From: CAVRXZ01 sp963773035
GTDB lineage: Bacteria; Acidobacteriota; Vicinamibacteria; Vicinamibacterales; CAVVIG01
Length of the DNA stretch: 64,000 nucleotides
Assembly: GCA_963773035.1 (NCBI GenBank)
Contig: CAVYZX010000007.1
Coordinates: forward strand, 1 to 64,000
Direction of reading: 5' to 3'
The notes under the pieces were generated by a model. That model searched no databases, was not told the origin of the DNA, and saw only the letters and a list, made by a program, of their open reading frames with translations. Made by a program: the position numbers and the translations under genes. This document shows, in pieces, positions 11,414-21,497 of the stretch (position 1 is its first letter; each line of letters opens with the position of its first letter).

Positions 11414-11572
11414 TCAAATGCGTCTGCGATTGGATGGCGATGAGACCGCTCGGCCGTCGCTCCGCGGTCGCATGTCCTGCACGTACCAAAGCAGGCTGTA
11501 GGCCTCGATTGCCATCGCGGCCGGCGAGAAGATCGGCGCAACGAGCCACATGAACAACCACTCGTTTTCCAT
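11414..11572 (-). CDS. Small single-pass membrane protein, 52 aa
   Basis: This short reading frame begins at 11570-11572 with a GGAGG ribosome site six bases upstream. It encodes MENEWLFMWLVAPIFSPAAM, a hydrophobic helix continuing to about residue 32, and a basic tail ending RRRI. It lies between another tiny membrane protein gene and the PIG-L gene, with 9 bp to the latter. I do not recognise a family. The well-placed ribosome site, operon-like spacing and hydrophobic helix make it a plausible real gene; codon statistics could not be tested. Confidence 0.55.
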   Translation of the reverse strand: MENEWLFMWLVAPIFSPAAMAIEAYSLLWYVQDMRPRSDGRAVSSPSNRRRI

Positions 11573-11618
11573 GACAACCTCCAGTTCAGAAGCCATCGAA
11601 GGATTCGCAATGGCTGGC

Positions 11619-11783
11619 TCACAGACCTGATGCCATCAGCGTGTGCGAAGACATCGATTCGACAAAGGGCGCCGCCAGCGCGATCAGCTGATAAACCAGC
11701 ACCGCGAATGCAGCGCCAACGAGGAGCACCGCGCAGCTCGCGCAACTCACGAACGCCGCGTCTTCCGGTTTGCTGTGATTCAT
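11619..11783 (-). CDS. Small membrane protein, 54 aa
   Basis: The ATG at 11781-11783 has a perfect AGGAGG ribosome site five bases upstream. The 54-aa product starts MNHSKPEDAAFVSCASCAVL and forms one long hydrophobic helix (about residues 12-42) with two nearby cysteines (14 and 17), followed by a short serine-rich tail. It sits 72 bp after the third kinase gene and 46 bp before the next small ORF. The family is unknown. The Cys-x2-Cys at the membrane edge might bind metal or form a disulfide, which is inference only. Confidence 0.62.
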   Translation of the reverse strand: MNHSKPEDAAFVSCASCAVLLVGAAFAVLVYQLIALAAPFVESMSSHTLMASGL

Positions 11784-11855
11784 GACCGCCTCCTGACGCG
11801 ACGATAGCGCTGCGAGGCGCGATTCGAGCTTGAGGAAACCCTGAGGTTTCTTTGA

Positions 11856-14621
11856 TCAGTCGTGGCGGGCGGGTAAGTCCTTCAGGAAGAAGGCCCCAAA
11901 CATCGGACGGCCGGCGAGCGCGGTGTGCCACCCATAAACAGCCAGTGCGATCACCGCTGCGACAATCAGACGCGATGACGCGGCGTACGGCACCGACGAG
12001 CCGATGGCGATCGGCATGAGCGTCAAGAGCAGGCTGACAAACGACGCGACCAGCATCGTCAGAAGGCCGAAGCGGACGGCGACGAGCACGACCACCGTCT
12101 GAACGGCTGCGAACAACACCACGTCGGCAATCGAGGGAGCGAAATGATCCGCTGGAGCATTGGCCAGCAACCAGCCCCCGTGAGTGAGAACATAGATTCC
12201 TGTAATTCCTAGGACGATGGCCCCCATCGCCAGGGATCGGCGGCGGAGGAGCATGAACAGAACCAACAAGAGCAGGAATGTCAGCATCGTGCCGCTCCAC
12301 ACCGGAATGCTCATCACCGAGCCGATGATCCGGGAGAGCGCGAAGCGCCCGCCCATCAGCAGGTCGCTGGACGCGGCTATGCCGTCGAACGGATTGCTGG
12401 ACGCGCCAACGGGAAACTGGGGCGGTTGGCCCGACCAGCGTCGCAGCTGCATGTGAAGGGCCAGGATCAGTGCATCGCCAATCGCGACGAGGACTCCGAC
12501 CAGCACGTCGCGTCCCACGAGCGGATCGCGCACGTCGCCTGCCAGCAAACGGCTCCATCCGATCATGGTTTCAGGCCAGACGCGGCGCAGATGCGGTTCG
12601 AGCGCGATATACAGCAGCCACGCTAACGCCGGAACGAAAATTGTGAGCGCCTGCCCTCTGCTCAGCACCTGTAGATCGCCGGTTGCAAGCGCATTGCTCA
12701 TGAGACCAGCTGCCAGGATGAACAGGCTCAATCGCATCGCGCCGCGGCGATCGCCGCGACCCAGGCGAAGATTGCGCAACGCCAGCAGCGCGGCGACCAC
12801 CCAGACGACCGGCGCTATGAGCGTGCGCATGAGGAGACCAACGCGCTCTCCGGACGTGCCGCCCGGCCCGGGCTTTTCGTTCTCGGGTCGGGTCCACGGC
12901 GCGACGATCTCGAAGTACACGGCTCTCCCCAGGGTGGCCGCCGCTTCAATCCGAATGGGCACGTCCGCGTGTTCAGGGTATGTGCCCTCCCATGCTGCTC
13001 GCGTGTCCGCAAAGATCGGCGGAAGCCGGCGCGGTTTTGCAGGAGTGAACTGTCCGATCGGAAGGCCAGCCTCGGCGAACAACGGCTTCCAATCAAATGC
13101 TGCGTCCTTCGTCGACGCATCATCGCTTCCCTGCGAGGTGTCGATCTGTCCCGGGGCCGCCAGGAGGCTGACCAACCGGCCGGTTCGATCGAGCGTCAGC
13201 GACAACATCCCGGAGCGCGTGTCGGGTGGATTCACGCGCGTCACGATGTTGGCGCCGCCCTGCGGCACTAACGGTCCCTGACTCTGGCGGTACCAGAACA
13301 GAAGCGCAGCAGGTTGAGCGGCCCCAAGGACGCGCCAGCGCGTAGGCGACGAATCCTGCTCGTCGATCTCCTGCAGGTAGTCGATATCAGTCGCGTATCC
13401 AGCGGCTTCATCGGCTGGCAAAGCTGCGTAACCCAGGTTCCGCAACGCGGTGTGCGCCCGCTCCCTGAGGAAGTCGGGTCCGCGATCGATCTTCGTCAAT
13501 CCAATCAAACTGACGTCGCGCATGAGGAGGGCGAGGAGAAGCAGCCCACCCAGCACGCCGGCAAAACAGAGGGCGCCGATGGCAGGCGAAAGCGTGCCCG
13601 GTTCGCCTGCGGCTGCCACCATGTCAGGTGACGGCGTCTCGCCAGCGGCGAGAGCCGCGGCGAGCGCGTTGCCTCCAGGCAATGCCGCCGCGACGACCTT
13701 CGCCGATGACGGGCGGCGAGCGGGATCGCGCTCGAGGCAGCGCTGAATCACGCGTTCGATCGCCGGATCCAGATCCGGTACGTGCGTCGACGGGCTGGGA
13801 GCGGCATTGCTCTGCGAGCCTACGCCCCGAGTGGCGCCGTCGACAGTGAGTGCGCGCTTGCCTGTAAACATTTCGTACAACACGAGGCCCAGGGCGTAGA
13901 CGTCGGTCCGCGTCGTCAGCCCCCGCCCTTCCAGCTGCTCGGGCGCCATGTAGCCGAGTGTTCCCACAATTTCGGGGGCGTCGCGCCGCTGGTCCGTAAG
14001 ATCAGCGACACCGAAGTCCACGAGGTGCGCCTGGCCCCGTCCGTCGATCAGCACGTTCGCCGGTTTCAGATCCCGATGAAGTACCTTGCAGTCGTGTGCG
14101 GCCGCGAGGCCGGCGCAGAGCTGCCGTGCGAGCTCCAACGCCTTGTCCGACGGCAACCGACCGATGCGCCGCAGCAACGACGCCAGATTCTCGCCGTCGA
14201 TATATTCCATGGAGAGGAAGTGTTGGCCGCCGGTTTCGCCGATGTCATGTACGCGGCACACGTTTGGATGCGAGATCTGGCGCGCGAGCCGAACTTCCTG
14301 ATGGAACCGCACCAGCAGGTCGGCGCGATGCGTGAGCTCTGGCGGCAGGAACTTCAGAGCGACGGCTTGTCCGAGCTTTAGATCGTCGGCTCGATAGACT
14401 TCCCCCATCCCGCCGCGCCCGAGCAGGCCGGCGATCCGATAGCGACCGGCCAACATCGTGCCCGGAACGAATTGACCGCCGTCGAGGGCGCCGGAGGAAG
14501 GAAGCCGATTGGCCGCGGCCACGGTCAGCGTCGGCAATTGCGACCCTTCAACGCCGGCGCCACACGCCGGGCAATAGCGGCTCGATTCCGGAACGTCGCG
14601 CCCGCAAGAAGGACAACGCAT
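11856..14621 (-). CDS. Ser/Thr kinase with N-terminal zinc ribbon and multi-TM C-terminus
   Basis: This 921-aa kinase starts with a zinc ribbon (Cys3, Cys6, Cys17, Cys20: CPSCG and CPACG). The kinase domain follows (about 55-315): GRGGMG, VALKFL, HRDLKPAN, VDFGVAD and GTLGYMAPEQ. One transmembrane helix lies near 340-365, then an extracytoplasmic segment of about 240 residues. The C-terminal third is a polytopic membrane domain of roughly eight helices. This looks like a receptor kinase with an integral-membrane sensor. It is divergent from a winged-helix/FHA regulator starting at 14721, and the 99-bp gap holds a 34-bp sequence also found near 47.4 kb. Two small membrane proteins follow on the same strand. 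Confidence 0.92.
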   Translation of the reverse strand: MRCPSCGRDVPESSRYCPACGAGVEGSQLPTLTVAAANRLPSSGALDGGQFVPGTMLAGRYRIAGLLGRGGMGEVYRADDLKLGQAVALKFLPPELTHRADLLVRFHQEVRLARQISHPNVCRVHDIGETGGQHFLSMEYIDGENLASLLRRIGRLPSDKALELARQLCAGLAAAHDCKVLHRDLKPANVLIDGRGQAHLVDFGVADLTDQRRDAPEIVGTLGYMAPEQLEGRGLTTRTDVYALGLVLYEMFTGKRALTVDGATRGVGSQSNAAPSPSTHVPDLDPAIERVIQRCLERDPARRPSSAKVVAAALPGGNALAAALAAGETPSPDMVAAAGEPGTLSPAIGALCFAGVLGGLLLLALLMRDVSLIGLTKIDRGPDFLRERAHTALRNLGYAALPADEAAGYATDIDYLQEIDEQDSSPTRWRVLGAAQPAALLFWYRQSQGPLVPQGGANIVTRVNPPDTRSGMLSLTLDRTGRLVSLLAAPGQIDTSQGSDDASTKDAAFDWKPLFAEAGLPIGQFTPAKPRRLPPIFADTRAAWEGTYPEHADVPIRIEAAATLGRAVYFEIVAPWTRPENEKPGPGGTSGERVGLLMRTLIAPVVWVVAALLALRNLRLGRGDRRGAMRLSLFILAAGLMSNALATGDLQVLSRGQALTIFVPALAWLLYIALEPHLRRVWPETMIGWSRLLAGDVRDPLVGRDVLVGVLVAIGDALILALHMQLRRWSGQPPQFPVGASSNPFDGIAASSDLLMGGRFALSRIIGSVMSIPVWSGTMLTFLLLLVLFMLLRRRSLAMGAIVLGITGIYVLTHGGWLLANAPADHFAPSIADVVLFAAVQTVVVLVAVRFGLLTMLVASFVSLLLTLMPIAIGSSVPYAASSRLIVAAVIALAVYGWHTALAGRPMFGAFFLKDLPARHD

Positions 14622-14637
14622 GGGATCGGCCTGATTC

Positions 14638-14671
14638 TAATCCCGGCAATCACTTGATTTGACGTGGTAGG
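14638..14671 (+). repeat. 34-bp copy of a dispersed sequence, upstream of kinase and FHA genes
   Basis: TAATCCCGGCAATCACTTGA and the following TTTGACGTGGTAGG match 47416-47449 at 32 of 34 positions. At 47.4 kb the core forms one arm of a perfect 24-bp inverted repeat. Here it lies 17 bp upstream of the kinase start and 50 bp upstream of the FHA regulator start. It could be a shared regulator-binding site or a fragment of a small mobile repeat. Confidence 0.65.
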
Positions 14672-14696
14672 TGAGCGCTTCTTCGAACGATCTTCG

Positions 14697-14702
14697 TATA
14701 AT
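14697..14702 (+). promoter_or_regulatory. Candidate -10 box TATAAT for the winged-helix/FHA gene
   Basis: A perfect TATAAT ends 18 nt before the GTG at 14721. Transcription from it would start near 14709, downstream of the alternative GTG at 14664. This supports the start at 14721. A good -35 at 16-18 nt spacing is not visible. Confidence 0.45.
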
Positions 14703-14720
14703 CCGCGAGGACCGCAAAGC

Positions 14721-15356
14721 GTGAGCGCGATCATCGTCGACGTAGGGGCGCGCCTGGTGCGACGGGACGGGGTCGACATCCATCTTGCGCCGAAGGCATT
14801 CGACCTCCTCCTGACTCTCGTCAGGAACCAGCCCAACGCTGTATCACATGAGCAACTCCACGCCGCGCTGTGGCCGGGCGTTCATGTTTCGGAAACCAGC
14901 CTTGCAGCGCTCATCACACAACTTCGCAAGGCGCTCGGCGATACGTCGGACGATGGTCGCGTGATTCGCACGCTGCATCGCGTCGGGTATGCGTTCATCG
15001 GTGACGCGGTCGTCGCCGGTCACGCGCCGAGAGCAGGGGTCTCCGTTTGCCGATTGATTTGGCACGGGCAGTCGATCGAGCTTCCGGCTGGCGAATCAGT
15101 GATCGGTCGAGACCGCGGATGCGCCGCACACATCGATGCGGACTCGATCTCGCGGCATCACGCCCGGCTCACCATCAGCGGTGGCGAGGTCTCGATCGAA
15201 GATCTCGGGAGCAAGAACGGGACTTGGGTGGCCGGCGAGCGTATCCATGGCGCCGTACCGCTCGCAGACGGCACCACCTTTCAGCTGGGATCCGAAACGG
15301 TCCGCTTCGAGATCTCCTTCGACGAGCCGCCGACCAAAACGGCAATTGTTCCGTGA
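14721..15356 (+). CDS. Winged-helix (OmpR-type) DNA-binding protein with FHA domain
   Basis: This 211-aa regulator has an N-terminal trans_reg_C/OmpR-type winged helix (about 5-95): GVDIHLAPKAFDLLLTLVRN, WPGVHVSETSLAALITQLRKAL, VIRTLHRVGYAF. A C-terminal FHA domain follows (about 120-200) with the phosphothreonine-binding hallmarks GESVIGRDRGC, ISRHHARL and DLGSKNGTW. It has no receiver domain, so control by Ser/Thr phosphorylation rather than His-Asp phosphorelay is the natural reading. The divergent neighbour is a membrane Ser/Thr kinase, the obvious candidate partner. The GTG at 14721 is preferred because of GAGGA upstream and the -10 box at 14697. A scrambled remnant of this gene's 3' end lies at 21498-21548. 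Confidence 0.88.
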   Translation: MSAIIVDVGARLVRRDGVDIHLAPKAFDLLLTLVRNQPNAVSHEQLHAALWPGVHVSETSLAALITQLRKALGDTSDDGRVIRTLHRVGYAFIGDAVVAGHAPRAGVSVCRLIWHGQSIELPAGESVIGRDRGCAAHIDADSISRHHARLTISGGEVSIEDLGSKNGTWVAGERIHGAVPLADGTTFQLGSETVRFEISFDEPPTKTAIVP

Positions 15357-15430
15357 TCGCGTTTATTCTTCGACAACCAGCCGCGACCGGGCCAGTCGCT
15401 GGCGGAGGACCGAAGCTCCGTCAACCTCTC

Positions 15431-18430
15431 TCAGAACGTGTACCGGATCCCGAATTGAATGATCCGCGGGTCGTCCGCCAAGGTCGGACCGCCAAATGCG
15501 GCGTTCGGCGCATCCGGGTACGCCCCAGCACCCCACACCGTGTTGTAAGTCGTGAAGTTCACGGTGTTGAAGATGTTGAACGCGTCGGCGATGAGCTGCA
15601 GCCTCCGCGTCCCGCCCAGACTGAACGCCCGCGTAATCCGGAGGTCGACGCTGCTGATCGTGTCGCCCTCGTACGTATTGCGGCCTGCGCCGATGGGCCG
15701 ATCGTTGAGGACGCCGTCGCCGTTCGAGTCGGTCCCGGTGGTGATGTTGTTGAAGAACGGCGACCCCAGGCTGACGATCGGCGCAACGTTCATGTCGCCG
15801 AGGACCCGCCACAAGCCACCGTTCGTGGCCGCAGGCGTCACCAGGACACCGGAGAACGACAGCTTGTGCCACTGGTGCTGCAGCGAGTTCCCACGGTCGG
15901 CCTCCAGGTTGTTCTGGTCGCTTGCGTACGGGATGTCGAAGATCGCGTCGGGAATGTAGTCGATGGCGTGCGAGAGCGTCCAGGAGGCGTCGAACTGCAA
16001 TCGGTTGTTGAAGCGCTGCCTGAGCTCGAGCAGCAGGCCGTCGTACTCCGACTGCCCGATCGGCTGGAACTGGTTGTTGATGAAAATGCGCGTATCGGGG
16101 AGCTCGCTGCGGCGCGTGCTGATGTTGTACAGATTCCGGCCACCGGGACCGGTGATGGGCGGAGGCAGGTTGGTGTTCCGGAGCGCCGGCTCACTTAGGT
16201 GCTTGTTGTACAGGTACGCGGCGCTCACCGACATGTTTCTCGTGAGCTCCCGCTCGACTGTCACGTGTGCGTGGTGCGCGCGCGGCGTCGGCAGATTCGG
16301 ATCGGCCGTCGTGATCGTCTGCGGCGGAAACGCGCTGTCAGGAATCGGCGAGGGGCTCGTCCAGACAACGTTGCCCCATCCGGCGGGCGGCGGCGTGTTC
16401 GGCAGGGCTCCCGGCGGGAAGCCGAGGTTCCCACCCCGGAAGCGGGACGCGGCGTCTGCGCCGGTGAGCGTGATCGTTTTCACCGACACACCGTTGAACT
16501 GCGTCAGGTTACCCATGATGGTGCCGAACATCATGTCGTAGTAAATGCCATAGCCACCTCGGATAACCAGCTTGGCATTGCCATCGGGGTTGTACGCCAC
16601 GCCAATTCGTGGTCCGAAGTTGTTCATCGGCTGATGGAGCTTGTGTGGGTTCGGGTTCAGCACGTCGACGACCTCGGGCATCGTCTGCATCTCCCAGCGC
16701 AGACCGGCATTCACTGTCAGATTGCTGGCCGGCTTGAACGAGTCCTGAACGAACAAGCCGGTGCTCCACCACTCACGCGTGCTCCCGGACGTGCCGAAGC
16801 CCTGCACGAAGTTCACCGCGTTGCCGTCGAGGAACGCCGCCAGGCTGGGGAAGGTGAACACGCCTCCCAGGCCTCCGAGCGGCCCGGCCGCCGTCCCGGG
16901 CAGCGAGGCCTCGATGCCCACCGAGTTGATGTCCGCGCCGACCTTGATCTCGTGCCGGCCCCGCTGCATGGTGTAGTTGTCGATGATCTGGTAACGCGTC
17001 TGCGTGCGGCCCTGCGGGTTGCCCAGGGCCCGGCCGAAGTTGCCGACGCCGGAGATGGTGAGCCCCGGACCGATGTTGTCGAGCAGTTGCCCTCCGTTTA
17101 CGTACGTCTGGTACTGAAAGCGAAAGTCGTTCAGCGTGCGAGCCGAAACGATGTGCGTATACGACCCGACAACCGAGTGCGTGTCGTTCATGAGGGCTAC
17201 AACCGAGCGCGTGCTGTCGTTGAGCCCGCCGGCGCCGGGCCCGCCTTGCATGCGGTTGCGATTGTAGAGATAGCGCCCGAAGAAGGAGACGTTGGGCGAC
17301 GCCTGCCAGTCGATCTTCTCGACCAGGACGTGACGACGCTGCCCGACCGGCAAATCACCGGGGCCGCCAATCTCGTCGAAGCCGAGCTCGATCCCGCGCG
17401 GAAAGTTGGGTCCCAGGTTCGGGACGAGATCGTAGCGGCCGGCCAGGACGTTGTTGATGATCGTCGCGCTGGCCGGGCTGATCGTGACGGTCTTGACCTC
17501 GTCTATCCGGAACTGTTCGTACGAGGTGAAGAAGAACAGCTCGTTGCGGCGGACCGGGCCGCCGATGCTGCCGCCCGGCTGCTGCTGCCGGAAGTACGGC
17601 CTGAAGCCCGGCGGGTTATTCGGATTCGCGTTGGTGAAGAAGTTGTTCGCCGCAAACGAGCGGTCACGAATGAAGTAGAAGCCAGTGCCGCGGACCTGGT
17701 TCGTCCCCGATTTCAGAATCGTGTTCACGACGCCGCCGCTCGCCCGGCCGTACTCCGCGGTGAAGTTGCTCGTCATCACCTGGAATTCCTTCACCGCGTC
17801 GAGCGACGGCTGCGCAAGGAAGCCGCGGACCGAGTCGTCGTTGTTGTCGGCGCCGTCGAGAATCGAGCTGTTGTTCCGCGCGCGGCTCCCACCGAACGAG
17901 TAGCCGCTGCCTGTTGCCGTGCGCTGAATGGTCGTGCCTGGGAGGGTGAGGATGAACCGCAGCGGATTGCGCTCGTTGATGGGCAGCTCCTGGACCGACC
18001 GCTCGTTCACCAATGAGCTCACGTCGGTCTTGCTCGTATCGACGATGTGGGACGACTCACCCGTCACGGTAATCTGTTCCGCAACCGGCGCCACCTTCAG
18101 CTGAATCGTGATGTTCGCGCGCTGGTTGAGAGCTACCGTCACCTGCTCGAGGGTGACCGTCGCGAAGCCGTTCAGCTGCGCCGCCACGGAGTAGCTGCCC
18201 GGTTGCAGGCTGACAGCCAGGCCGCCGCCATCCGCGTCGGTCACGAGCGTCCGCGAGATGCCGGTCGTGTTCGAAGTAACGGTTACGGACACGCCGGGCA
18301 GGAGCGCCCCGGTTTCGTCGGTTATGACGATCGCGATATCGGAAGCGATGCCGGATGTCTGCGCGAAGCCTGCCGCCGGAGTCCCAAGGAAAACGAGGAG
18401 AAGGGGAACCTGCACGAGACGGACAGGCAT
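15431..18430 (-). CDS. Oar-like TonB-dependent outer-membrane receptor
   Basis: This 999-aa protein has a signal peptide (MPVRLVQVPLLLVFLGTPAAGFAQ) and a carboxypeptidase-regulatory-like Ig domain (about 30-115: SDIAIVITDETGALLPGVSV). A plug domain is marked by VAEQITVTGES and VQELPINERNPL, and a long beta-barrel ends in a terminal Phe (IQFGIRYTF). This is the Oar/CarboxypepD_reg-TonB architecture hugely expanded in Acidobacteria, where members take up or bind glycans, peptides or proteins. The substrate is unknown. The start at 18428-18430 gives an exact signal peptide, and longer in-frame readings are not supported. It diverges from the fourth kinase with 142 bp between. Confidence 0.92.
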   Translation of the reverse strand: MPVRLVQVPLLLVFLGTPAAGFAQTSGIASDIAIVITDETGALLPGVSVTVTSNTTGISRTLVTDADGGGLAVSLQPGSYSVAAQLNGFATVTLEQVTVALNQRANITIQLKVAPVAEQITVTGESSHIVDTSKTDVSSLVNERSVQELPINERNPLRFILTLPGTTIQRTATGSGYSFGGSRARNNSSILDGADNNDDSVRGFLAQPSLDAVKEFQVMTSNFTAEYGRASGGVVNTILKSGTNQVRGTGFYFIRDRSFAANNFFTNANPNNPPGFRPYFRQQQPGGSIGGPVRRNELFFFTSYEQFRIDEVKTVTISPASATIINNVLAGRYDLVPNLGPNFPRGIELGFDEIGGPGDLPVGQRRHVLVEKIDWQASPNVSFFGRYLYNRNRMQGGPGAGGLNDSTRSVVALMNDTHSVVGSYTHIVSARTLNDFRFQYQTYVNGGQLLDNIGPGLTISGVGNFGRALGNPQGRTQTRYQIIDNYTMQRGRHEIKVGADINSVGIEASLPGTAAGPLGGLGGVFTFPSLAAFLDGNAVNFVQGFGTSGSTREWWSTGLFVQDSFKPASNLTVNAGLRWEMQTMPEVVDVLNPNPHKLHQPMNNFGPRIGVAYNPDGNAKLVIRGGYGIYYDMMFGTIMGNLTQFNGVSVKTITLTGADAASRFRGGNLGFPPGALPNTPPPAGWGNVVWTSPSPIPDSAFPPQTITTADPNLPTPRAHHAHVTVERELTRNMSVSAAYLYNKHLSEPALRNTNLPPPITGPGGRNLYNISTRRSELPDTRIFINNQFQPIGQSEYDGLLLELRQRFNNRLQFDASWTLSHAIDYIPDAIFDIPYASDQNNLEADRGNSLQHQWHKLSFSGVLVTPAATNGGLWRVLGDMNVAPIVSLGSPFFNNITTGTDSNGDGVLNDRPIGAGRNTYEGDTISSVDLRITRAFSLGGTRRLQLIADAFNIFNTVNFTTYNTVWGAGAYPDAPNAAFGGPTLADDPRIIQFGIRYTF

Positions 18431-18572
18431 GAATCCCTCGATTTCGGAATTGGAACTTCGACGTATTCTGCCCTTTCCGAGGCTGTCGTTCAAGATCCGT
18501 GGCGCACGTCGTTCGCTTCCGAGATCCGCTGTCGAGACCCGAACTTTCGTGACAGAATCTCCGCACGATTCC

Positions 18573-21453
18573 ATGACGCTGGCCCTCGGCACGCGCATCG
18601 GCCCGTACGAGATCACCGGCCGGTTGGGGGCAGGTGGGATGGGGGAGGTCTACCGTGCGCGCGACGCGAGGTTGAATCGCGACGTCGCGCTCAAGGTCTT
18701 GCCCGAAGCCTTCGCGCTCGACGGCGATCGGCTGGCGCGGTTTCGACGGGAAGCGCAGGTCCTGGCGTCGCTGAACCATCCTCACATCGCCGCCATCTAC
18801 GGCCTCGAAGAAACGGGTCCCGCTGACGCCGGACCAGATGTCCGCGCCCTCGTCCTCGAGCTCGTCGAGGGTCAGACGCTGGCGGAACTGCTGGTCAAAG
18901 GCTCCCCGCCCACGGCTCCAGGTCCGAGTCAGCCTCAGTCATCGACCACCAGCCTTGGGCGCTCACGAGGGCTTGCCATCGACGAAGCCCTCGCGATTGC
19001 CCGTCAAATCTGCGACGCACTCGACGCAGCCCACGATCAGGGGATCATCCACCGCGATCTGAAGCCGGCCAATATCAAGGTGCGGCCGGACGGGTCGGTG
19101 AAGGTGCTCGACTTTGGACTCGCGAAGGCGACGGAGGCGGTGACATCCACGCCACTGTTGCTGTCGATGTCGCCAACGGTCACGAGCCCGGCGGCCGTCA
19201 CTGGCGGCGGCGTGATTCTCGGGACGGCGGCCTACATGAGCCCCGAACAAGCGCGGGGCAAGCTCGTGGACAAGCGCTCGGACGTCTGGGCGTTCGGGTG
19301 CGTGTTGTACGAAATGCTGACCGGCCGTCGTGCGTTCGACGGCGAGGACGTGACCGACACACTGTCGCGCGTCCTGCAGCGCGAGCCGGAATTCACGGCG
19401 CTGCCGCCTGAGACACCGCAGGCCGTGCGCAAGCTGCTGGCGAGCTGCCTCCAGAAGGACCGCCAAAAGCGGTTGCCGCAGATCGCCGTGGCCGCATTCC
19501 AGATCGACGAGGCGCTCTCGGGCAGCTCGATGTCGTCTCGAGGGGCCGAGCCGCCGACCAGCGACCGACCGTTGCGCCGACTGATGCCGGCGGTCATCGT
19601 GGCGTGTATCGCGAGTGCCCTGGTCGGGGCGGCTGCCGTCTGGCTGAGCGCACCGCGCGCGACGAGCGTGCCTTCTCCGGTGACGCGGCTTGTCCTCGGG
19701 GTCACCCCCGCGGAAGAGATAGGAGGCAATCAGGGGCGTCCGATCCGGACGGCGTTCGCGTTGTCGCCTGACGGCCGGACGCTCGTGTTCTCGGCGGTAC
19801 GCGCCAATCAGCGCGCCCTGTACCGTACGACGCTTCGAGCAGGCCGACGCGACGCTCATTCCGGGCACGGAGGGCGGGGAAGGTCCCTTCTTCTCGCCGG
19901 ATGGCCGATGGATGGGGTTCTGGGCCGGTGGCGAGATCCGAAAGGTTCCCATGGCGGGCGGACCGCCTGTGCGCTTGTCGGATACGGCGTTGCCGATCTT
20001 GGGCGCCACCTGGGACCAGGCCGACCACATCGTGTTCGCCGGGGTCTCAGGCGGCCTATGGGAGGTACCGGCCGCCGGCGGCACCCCACGCACCCTCACC
20101 ACCGTGAACCGCGAGCGCGGCGAGGTCAGCCATCGTCTGCCGCACGCCTTGCCCGGCAGCGATGCCATTGCGTACACCATCACGAAAAGTCGCTTCCCAC
20201 GCTGGGACCAAACGGAGATCGCCGTGTACTCCCGCCGGACAGGTATGTCCACAGTCGTGGTGGAAGGCGGTGCAGACGCACGCTACGTCTCGACGGGACA
20301 CCTGGTGTTCGTGCGCGAAGGAGTCCTGCTCGCGGCGCCATTCGATCTCGATCGGCTCGACCTGACGGGTGGACAGGTGGGAGCGGTGGCCGACGTCATG
20401 CAGGCGGCCTATGCCCAAGGCCAGCCTGTCGATTCGGGCGCGGGGCAGTTCACGGTCTCGACAACCGGCACGCTGGTGTACGTTCCGGGAGGCACGTTCC
20501 CTCCGGCCGAACGATCGGTGCTGGCAATCGATCGAGCGGGACGTTCTGAGGTTCTGTCCATCCCGCCTCGCCCGTTCGTGACCGTTCGCCGTTCGCCGGA
20601 CGGACAGCAGATCGTCATGGGCACGTACGGCCGGGATCGCGACGTCTGGCTCTACACTCTTGCGCGAGGCACGATGACCAAGCTGCCGCTGCCGGGACGC
20701 ATCAGCGTCCCGATCTGGACGCCCGACGGCACACGGATCGCATTTGCCGGCGGCACGAGCGGTCTGGACGCTCTGCACTGGGTTCGCGCGGACGGCGGCG
20801 GACCGTCCGAGCCTCTTATTAGCGGCGAGCATAACCTCGTGGCGGGTACGTGGACGCCGAATGCCGAGGAGCTGATCTACTACGTGATACCAAGCGAACT
20901 GAGCCCAAATGTTGCGTCGACCTGGGTTCAGAACATCGTGCGCAAGGGGATGCCGGCGCCCGTCACAGGGCTGGCCGCCAACGCGGGTGGTGTCGACGTT
21001 TCTCCGGACGGACGCTGGATCGCGTATCAGACAGGCGGGCCGAACCAGGCTCAGATCTACGTTCAGGCGTATCCCGGTCCTGGTCCGCGCTATCAAGTGT
21101 CGGCGGACGGAGGCATTTCGCCTATCTGGCGTGCGGATGGCCGCGAGCTCTTCTACGCACGAACGAGCGGCCTGCAGACTAGTCTCCGGGCCGTGGACGT
21201 GCGCATGATGGCTGTCCCCGTTGCGACGCAACCGACGTTCACCTTCGGAACGCCCACGCAGTTGTTCGTTGGACGTTTCGAAATGAACAGTCCCGCCCGG
21301 GCCTACGACATCACCGCCGACGGCCAGCGCTTCTTCCTTCTGCAGTCGCGCGAGCGCCCACCCGCAGTGATCACGCAGCTCGTCGTGGTTCAAAACTGGC
21401 ATGAAGAGCTGAAACGCCTCGCGCCGACGCCCGGTCCATCTCCGGCACGTTGA
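18573..21453 (+). CDS. Transmembrane Ser/Thr kinase with PD40 propeller, single frameshift
   Basis: The first 415 codons encode a Hanks-type kinase: GAGGMG, VALKVLPE, HRDLKPAN, DFGLAKA, GTAAYMSPEQ, then a TM helix LMPAVIVACIASALVGAAAVW, then the start of a propeller (ALSPDGRTLVFS). At TAC-C-GTA (19821-19827) one extra C at 19823/19824 shifts the frame. Removing it gives LYVRRFEQ and a continuous propeller to 21453, about 959 aa in total. The architecture matches the kinase at 6266. The downstream half has intact SPDGR-type repeats and no other lesion, which argues for a sequencing or assembly error or a very recent mutation. It is divergent from the TonB receptor gene. Confidence 0.85.
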
Positions 21454-21497
21454 CAACGACAGCGTGCGCCGCGAACTTTCGGCCTGACGTCCCGATT

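Noticed and set aside
19817..19830. Programmed ribosomal frameshifting in the fourth kinase
   Set aside because: No slippery heptamer or downstream pseudoknot is visible; the same extra-C pattern elsewhere points to indel error or mutation.
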